Shown piece by piece: positions 5,322 through 8,651 of a stretch of 8,651 nt of DNA. Source of the stretch: Candidatus Iainarchaeum sp. (GTDB lineage: Archaea > Iainarchaeota > Iainarchaeia > Iainarchaeales > GCA-2688035); the NCBI GenBank assembly GCA_026396975.1, contig JAPLVT010000044.1, positions 1-8,651 on the forward strand, given 5' to 3'. The notes beneath the pieces were generated by a model, which worked only from the letters and a program-made list of their open reading frames with translations, was not told the origin of the DNA and made no database searches. The position numbers were made by a program, and so were the translations under genes. Positions within the stretch are counted from its first letter, which is position 1; each line of letters opens with the position of its first letter.

Positions 5322-5732
5322 ATGAGCAACGTCTATTTTGTAAAGGACAATTTTATAAAGAAGCTTGGGCTTGCACTGGAAAAATTCGACCTCCGAGCTT
5401 GGAAAGGCAAGAGCGTTGCAATAAAACTGCACATGGGCGAATACGGCAACCTGAATTACGTGAGACCGCCGATAGCCGGCAGGATCGTCGAGATGCTGAA
5501 AGCAGCGGGCACAAAACCTTTCCTTTTTGACAGCACCACGAAATACAAAGTCAAAAGGCACACGGTTGAAGACTATTATGACACCGCCAGGAGGAACGGC
5601 TTCACAATGCGGTGCAAAAGAAAGGAAAATTCTTTCCGGTCGGCGTTAGCAAGGAGATCGCGGAAGCCGACGCAATGGTTGTGCTGTCGCACTGCAAGGG
5701 GCACGCTTTCACTGGCCTGGGGGGCGCGATAA
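5322..5732 (+). pseudogene. DUF362 Fe-S protein, N-terminal fragment
   Basis: The frame codes 136 residues, of which the first 95 are genuine DUF362 (COG2768-like) sequence: VYFVKDNFIKKL, AIKLHMGEYGNLNYVRPP, IVEMLKAAGTKPFLFDSTTKY and HTVEDYYDTARRNGFT. After residue 95 the peptide turns into an Arg/Cys-rich out-of-frame tail ending at TAA 5730-5732, while the family sequence resumes in another frame with about 25 residues missing. The ATG at 5322 fits the family N-terminus and has a TATA box at leaderless distance; the frame is open further upstream but that part is not protein-like. The fragment alone lacks the ferredoxin domain. The full gene would encode an uncharacterised iron-sulfur protein. 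Confidence 0.7.
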
Positions 5733-6289
5733 AAAACCTTGGCATGGGCTGCGTCGACAGGGGCACAAAGAAAAGATGCCACGCTGCCGCAAACATGGTT
5801 GTCGACCTTGAGAAATGCAGGGGATGCTCCGCATGCGTCAAGCAATGCCCTGTTAACGCAATCGAGGTCAAGGGGAAAAAAGCCGTTATTGATTACGAGC
5901 GCTGCTGGGGCTGCGCGAAATGCTTCAAAGTCTGCATGCAGGGGGCAATGTCGCCAAAAGAAATAATGCCGGATGCGGCACTTGCCAGCTGCGCGCAGCC
6001 GGTTCTCGAATGCTTTGGCAAAAAAGACCTTTTGTTTGTCAATGTTCTAATGAACATCAGCAAAATGTGCGACTGCCACGGGGATGCCATGCTGGGTGAG
6101 CTTCCCGACATCGGCATTATCGCGAGCGACAACATTCTCGCAATCGACAGCGCGAGCGTTGACCTCATAAACAGGCAGTTCGGCGGAGACTTTTTCGACC
6201 GCATCGGCTATCGCGACCCGAAACAGCAGATTGACTGGTTGGAAAAACAGGGCTGCGGCAAAAGGGATTATAAGCTAGTGGAGATTTAG
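5612..6289 (+). CDS. DUF362 Fe-S protein, C-terminal part with 2x[4Fe-4S] ferredoxin domain
   Basis: From the GTG at 5612 this frame gives 225 residues. Residues 11-60 (EIAEADAMVVLSHCKGHAFTGLGGAIKNLGMGC) are the conserved DUF362 core. Residues 64-113 form a dicluster ferredoxin domain with C69, C72, C75, C79 followed by Pro, and C98, C101, C104, C108. The end (NVLMNISKMCDCHG, PDIGIIASDNILAIDSASVDLIN, YKLVEI) is the usual DUF362 C-terminus. It is the continuation of 5322-5606 in the -1 frame, after a loss of roughly 25 codons. The GTG has no clear ribosome binding site, so independent translation is doubtful; the real status is a broken gene or a sequencing error. Its stop codon touches the ATG of the HD gene, so the two were probably co-transcribed. 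The family is presumed to carry electrons or act in redox enzyme maturation; its role is unproven. Confidence 0.75.
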   Translation: MQKKGKFFPVGVSKEIAEADAMVVLSHCKGHAFTGLGGAIKNLGMGCVDRGTKKRCHAAANMVVDLEKCRGCSACVKQCPVNAIEVKGKKAVIDYERCWGCAKCFKVCMQGAMSPKEIMPDAALASCAQPVLECFGKKDLLFVNVLMNISKMCDCHGDAMLGELPDIGIIASDNILAIDSASVDLINRQFGGDFFDRIGYRDPKQQIDWLEKQGCGKRDYKLVEI

Positions 6290-6835
6290 ATGCCGCACCT
6301 GCCGACCCGAAAGCAGTGCCTTGAACTCTTGCGCAAATATGATGCGCCAGAGCACATGGTTGAGCACTCGCTTGCAGTGGAGAAAGTCGCGGTTTTTCTT
6401 GCGGAGAAGATGCGCGCTGCCGGAAAAAAAATTGACGTTGACCTTGTGAGCAGGGCAGCGCTGCTGCACGACATCGGGAAGCCTGAGAGCCTGCGCACCG
6501 GAGTGAGCCATGGCGAGAGGGGCAAAGAAATTCTGCTTGCAGAAGGAATGCCGGCTGCTGTTGCCGGCACGGCGAAATCCCACGCGCTTTACATTATTTG
6601 CGCGAAAAAGCCTTTCCGCGGCTGGGAAGAGAAAATCGTTTTTTACGCGGACAAGCGCGTGAACCACACCGAAATTGTTTCGCTGGAAGAAAGGTTCAAG
6701 TACCTGATTGGAAGATACGGCAACACAAAAGAAAAAGCCGAAAGGATCGGGGCTTGCAGGGAAAAAGTTCTTGAGCTGGAAAAAGAAATTTTGCGCAAAG
6801 CCAAGTGCGACAAAAGCCTGTGCGGATTGAAGTGA
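6290..6835 (+). CDS. HD-domain metal-dependent phosphohydrolase
   Basis: This is a 181-residue protein of the HD superfamily (HDIG type), which hydrolyses phosphate esters, often nucleotides, using one or two metal ions. The ligand set is complete: H26 (EHSLAV), H60-D61 (LLHDIGKPES), H74 (SHGERG), H98 (KSHAL) and D121 (FYADKRV). The C-terminal 30 residues are a charged helix. There is no membrane or nucleic-acid-binding domain. The ATG follows the TAG of the DUF362 gene with no gap, and Pop5 begins six bases after the TGA, so translation coupling is likely. The substrate cannot be inferred. The position just before Pop5 makes a nucleotide or RNA-related substrate conceivable, but many archaeal genomes carry such HD proteins in unrelated settings. 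Confidence 0.9.
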   Translation: MPHLPTRKQCLELLRKYDAPEHMVEHSLAVEKVAVFLAEKMRAAGKKIDVDLVSRAALLHDIGKPESLRTGVSHGERGKEILLAEGMPAAVAGTAKSHALYIICAKKPFRGWEEKIVFYADKRVNHTEIVSLEERFKYLIGRYGNTKEKAERIGACREKVLELEKEILRKAKCDKSLCGLK

Positions 6836-6836
6836 T
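6832..6836 (+). promoter_or_regulatory. Shine-Dalgarno of pop5 overlapping the HD stop
   Basis: GTGAT lies five bases before the ATG at 6842 and overlaps the TGA of the HD gene. It supports ATG 6842 over the in-frame TTG at 6836 and suggests coupled translation of the two genes. Confidence 0.55.
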
Positions 6837-6841
6837 TGCGG

Positions 6842-7231
6842 ATGGCAAAAACCGTTAATGCAACGCCTAAAAAAAAGGAAAAGCCCGCGCGAAAGGTCCC
6901 GCGGAAAACAAAGCGGCCGAAAAGGCGCTACATTCTTTTCGAGCTGGCGGGCGGCAGTGCGGTTTCCCCAAAAGAGGCCTTTGACATTGTTATGGGCGCC
7001 TGCAGGAGCGCGTTGGGACTTGAGACCCTGAAAAAAGAGGGCATATGGTTCATAGAATTCAACCCGCAGAGCGGAAAGGGCATTGTGCGCTGCAGCCACA
7101 AGACAGCTGCGGTAGTGCGCGAGGCGATAGAGGCTGTTCCCGCAAAAAACAGCGGTTTCAGCGCGAAAACCCTTGCAACGGGCGGAACGCTGCGCAGGCT
7201 GAAGCCGAAACTCTCCGACGGCGGCAAGTAA
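6842..7231 (+). CDS. rnp2: RNase P protein component 2 (Pop5)
   Basis: This is a 129-residue protein. Pop5 pairs with Rpp30 to activate the catalytic RNA of archaeal RNase P, which removes 5' leaders of pre-tRNAs. The family marks are RPKRRYILFELAGG at residues about 26-39, the central helix FDIVMGACRSALGLE, the strands IWFIEFNPQSGKGIVRCSHK (residues about 66-85) and the terminal TGGTLRRLKPK. The first 25 residues form a Lys/Arg/Pro-rich extension that is likely disordered and RNA-contacting, somewhat longer than in many archaeal homologues. It lies in the common archaeal order before psmA and SBDS. The usual partner gene for Rpp30 is not in the window; the place where it may stand in other archaea is occupied by the accessory genes and the HD gene. 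Confidence 0.93.
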   Translation: MAKTVNATPKKKEKPARKVPRKTKRPKRRYILFELAGGSAVSPKEAFDIVMGACRSALGLETLKKEGIWFIEFNPQSGKGIVRCSHKTAAVVREAIEAVPAKNSGFSAKTLATGGTLRRLKPKLSDGGK

Positions 7232-7257
7232 AAGGCACGCTCGGGGTGGATTGAAAT

Positions 7258-7324
7258 TACGCCGCCGCCACAGTTGGCAAAAGCGTTCGGGGAGGTGCCG
7301 GGCACCAAAGCCTGCGGCGGCGTA
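7258..7324. other. GC-rich stem-loop element between pop5 and psmA
   Basis: TACGCCGCCGC (7258-7268) and GCGGCGGCGTA (7314-7324) form a perfect 11-bp stem enclosing 45 bases. Inside, GTGC-CGG-GCAC (7295-7305, extended by one more G-C pair at each end) is a further hairpin, and TTGGCA (7274-7279) can alternatively pair with TGCCGG (7296-7301). The element starts 26 bases after the pop5 stop codon and ends just before a T-rich stretch and the psmA TATA candidates. It could be a 3' end structure of the pop5 transcript, a processing or attenuation signal, or a small RNA. I found no convincing match to a known archaeal RNA class. Confidence 0.55.
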
Positions 7325-7353
7325 GGGAACATTTTTATAGGTTACGCAGTTCA

Positions 7354-7361
7354 CATATAAA
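7354..7361 (+). promoter_or_regulatory. Candidate TATA boxes of psmA
   Basis: CATATAAA near 7354-7361 is a good TATA match and would start transcription near 7385, leaving a purine-rich leader of about 40 bases before the psmA ATG. A second candidate, TTTTTATA at 7332-7339, would start about 22 bases earlier. No clear Shine-Dalgarno lies next to the ATG; the bases directly before it are TTTTTTCTG. Confidence 0.45.
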
Positions 7362-7424
7362 CGTAATCTAAGAGAGAAAAAAGGCAGAAAACAGCGAAAA
7401 AAGGGCTTTTAGGGGTTTTTTCTG

Positions 7425-8153
7425 ATGTATCCGGTTAATTCTAGGAAAAGCAGCGCTTACGACAGGGTCAGCACTATGTTCAGCCCTGACGGAAGGCTTT
7501 ACCAGGTTGAATACGCCGCAAAAATAGTCGAGCAGGGCACTGCTGGAGCCGCAATGGTTTGCGATAAGGGTGTTTTGTTCGGCGCCGACAAGAAGGTTTC
7601 GAGCAAGCTGATAATGCCCGACAGCATTGAGAAGGTTTTCAAAATAGACGACCATATCGGCGCGATAAGCAGCGGGCTCGTGGGTGATGCCAGGCGCTTG
7701 GTTCAGATTGCGAGGCGCGAGGCACAGCAGAACAAGATGTATTACGAGGAAAGCGTGCAGGTCGAGGCGCTTGTGAAGGAAATAAGCAGCGTCAACCAAT
7801 TGTTCACGCAGTACGCTGGCATGAGGCCTTTCGGCGTTTCCTTCATTTTCGGCGGAGTTGACGAGAGCGGGAAGCGCTTGTTTGAGACAGAGCCGAGCGG
7901 CGCTCTGGCAGAGTACAAGGCGATCGCGATCGGAAAGGGAAAAAAAGAAGCGATGAAAGTGCTTGAGAAGGATTACAAGGATGACATGAACATTGAGGAA
8001 GGAATCGGGTTGCTGCTGAAGGCTCTAGAGAAAGGGCTTGACGAGAAAGAGCAGTTGGACATCAACAGGCTTGACTTCGCGTTCATAGAGCCCGGGAAGA
8101 AGTTTGAGCGCGTGCCAAAGCAGAAAGTAAAGGGCATTCTGGGCAAGAAATAA
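7425..8153 (+). CDS. psmA: 20S proteasome alpha subunit
   Basis: This 242-residue protein forms the outer heptameric rings of the archaeal 20S proteasome, which gate substrate entry and dock the PAN/VAT ATPases. Visible family features are the gating YDR (Y12-D13-R14), VSTMFSPDGRLYQVEYAAKIVEQG (the H0 helix region), SIEKVFKIDDHIGAISSGLVGDAR with the conserved Lys that helps bind the C-terminal tails of the ATPases, the QYAGMRPFGVSFIFGGVDE segment, SGALAEYKAIAIGKG and the LEKDYKDDM helix. There is no catalytic N-terminal Thr, as expected for the alpha type. Length is normal. The leader before YDR is slightly long (MYPVNSRKSSA). It is followed after 36 bases by SBDS in the conserved supercluster order. 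The beta subunit gene is not in this window. Confidence 0.97.
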   Translation: MYPVNSRKSSAYDRVSTMFSPDGRLYQVEYAAKIVEQGTAGAAMVCDKGVLFGADKKVSSKLIMPDSIEKVFKIDDHIGAISSGLVGDARRLVQIARREAQQNKMYYEESVQVEALVKEISSVNQLFTQYAGMRPFGVSFIFGGVDESGKRLFETEPSGALAEYKAIAIGKGKKEAMKVLEKDYKDDMNIEEGIGLLLKALEKGLDEKEQLDINRLDFAFIEPGKKFERVPKQKVKGILGKK

Positions 8154-8189
8154 CATTTCCTTGATTTATTTCATTAAAAGGATTGCTTT

Positions 8190-8651
8190 ATGGTAAAGCT
8201 AGAGAAAGCCGTGACAGCACGGCTCGACAGCAAAGGCGAAAGGTTCGAGGTTCTGGTGGACCCGGACCTCGCGCTTTCACTCAAAAAAGGTGGAAAAGTG
8301 GATCCAACTGAGTTGCTTGCGGTGGACACAGTGTTCAAGGATGCCAGCAGGGGCACTGCGCAGAGCCCAGAGGCAATGAGCAAGGCTTTCGGCACAACGG
8401 ACGTCGTTGCGATAACAAAGCGCATCATTCTCGACGGAGAGGTGCAGCTTACCACGGAACAGCGCAGGGAAATGAAGGAAGCGAAAAGAAAAGAAATAAT
8501 CGAGTTCATTGCAAGGAACGCGATGAACCCGCAGACGCAGGCGCCGCATCCCCCGAAAAGGATTGAGAACGCGCTTGAAGAGGCAAAAATACACGTTGAC
8601 GAGCTGCGTAGCGTTGAGGAGCAGCTGCCGCCGATTCTTGCGGAGCTGCGC
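8190..8651 (+). CDS. Ribosome maturation protein SBDS/Sdo1, 3' end beyond window
   Basis: The ATG at 8190 opens 154 codons without a stop to the window edge. The N-terminal domain (residues about 1-85) shows VTARLDSKGERFEVLVDPDLA and the strongly conserved TDVVAITKRIILDGEVQLTTEQRREM. The central helical domain starts with KEIIEFIARNAMNPQTQ, APHPPKRIENALEEAKIHVD. These identify SBDS/Sdo1, which in eukaryotes helps release the anti-association factor eIF6 from new large subunits and in archaea is thought to do the same. The C-terminal RNA-binding-like domain is outside the window (full length about 230-250). GGAT at 8180-8183 is a possible weak ribosome binding site. In other archaea exosome genes rrp4, rrp41 and rrp42 follow next. 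Confidence 0.95.
   Translation, partial: MVKLEKAVTARLDSKGERFEVLVDPDLALSLKKGGKVDPTELLAVDTVFKDASRGTAQSPEAMSKAFGTTDVVAITKRIILDGEVQLTTEQRREMKEAKRKEIIEFIARNAMNPQTQAPHPPKRIENALEEAKIHVDELRSVEEQLPPILAELR

Noticed and set aside
5600..5640. Programmed -1 frameshifting joining the two DUF362 parts
   Set aside because: There is no canonical X-XXY-YYZ slippery heptamer in the right frame, and about 25 family residues appear to be missing at the junction. A deletion explains both facts better.
7245..7331. H/ACA guide RNA reading of the pop5-psmA stem-loop
   Set aside because: An ACA triplet follows the stem, but the 11-bp lower stem plus tail already uses the usual 14-16 base spacing, leaving no room for a guide pocket, and no kink-turn is seen. 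It is kept only as an unclassified structured element.
6275..7354. A 359-codon open frame on the minus strand
   Set aside because: It runs antisense to the HD gene and Pop5, both of which have complete conserved motifs. Its peptide is rich in Arg, Ala, Phe and Cys with no recognisable domain, as expected for an antisense shadow in GC-rich codons.
7232..7360. In-frame open stretch of 42 codons after the pop5 stop codon, suggesting stop readthrough
   Set aside because: The Pop5 family ends naturally at the observed stop, and the added peptide is dominated by the GC-rich stem-loop. The long inverted repeat explains the sequence better than coding does.
1..8651. CRISPR arrays, insertion sequences, integrases, rRNA
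   Set aside because: No regularly spaced repeats, transposase or integrase motifs, terminal inverted repeats or rRNA sequence were seen in the window.

Overview
The window is archaeal. Evidence: ribosomal protein L15e, the RNase P protein Pop5, a 20S proteasome alpha subunit and SBDS lie in the order of the archaeal exosome/proteasome/ribosome supercluster. A tRNA gene carries a bulge-helix-bulge type intron, and several genes have TTTAAA-like TATA boxes about 25-30 bases before the start codon (leaderless or nearly so). Base composition is moderate in most genes and clearly more A+T-rich at about 4290-5320. The lineage is not readable with certainty; the small unusual proteins would suit an uncultured DPANN-type archaeon, but that is only inference.

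Layout. 121-1611: a large acidic, coiled-coil cytoplasmic protein of unknown function. 1620-1739 (minus): tRNA-Val(GAC) with a 48-nt intron. 1785-1922 (minus): a 45-residue zinc-knuckle protein that resembles the N-terminal domain of TtuA/Ncs6-type tRNA thiolases without the catalytic part. 2011-3552: a secreted or membrane-anchored DUF2330-type protein, divergent from the zinc protein. 3681-4286: ribosomal protein L15e. 4359-4861 (minus): a RelE-like toxin and ribbon-helix-helix antitoxin with a tandem-repeat operator candidate. 5075-5236 (minus): a decayed thioredoxin-like fragment. 5322-6289: a DUF362/ferredoxin gene split by an internal deletion and frameshift. 6290-6835: an HD-domain phosphohydrolase. 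6842-7231: Pop5. 7258-7324: a GC-rich stem-loop element. 7425-8153: proteasome alpha. 8190 to the edge: SBDS, incomplete.

How it fits together. L15e, Pop5, PsmA and SBDS belong to the conserved cluster linking ribosome assembly, tRNA 5' processing, RNA decay and protein turnover; exosome subunits (Rrp4, Rrp41, Rrp42) are expected just beyond the right edge. In this genome the cluster is opened between L15e and Pop5 by about 2 kb of accessory DNA, part of it decaying: the toxin-antitoxin pair, the thioredoxin remnant and the broken DUF362 gene. The HD gene sits directly between DUF362 and Pop5 with spacing of 0 and 6 bases, so it appears to be transcribed with Pop5. The most interesting items are the standalone zinc knuckle, the operator repeats of the toxin-antitoxin pair, the structured element between pop5 and psmA, and the deletion-type damage in two neighbouring redox genes.
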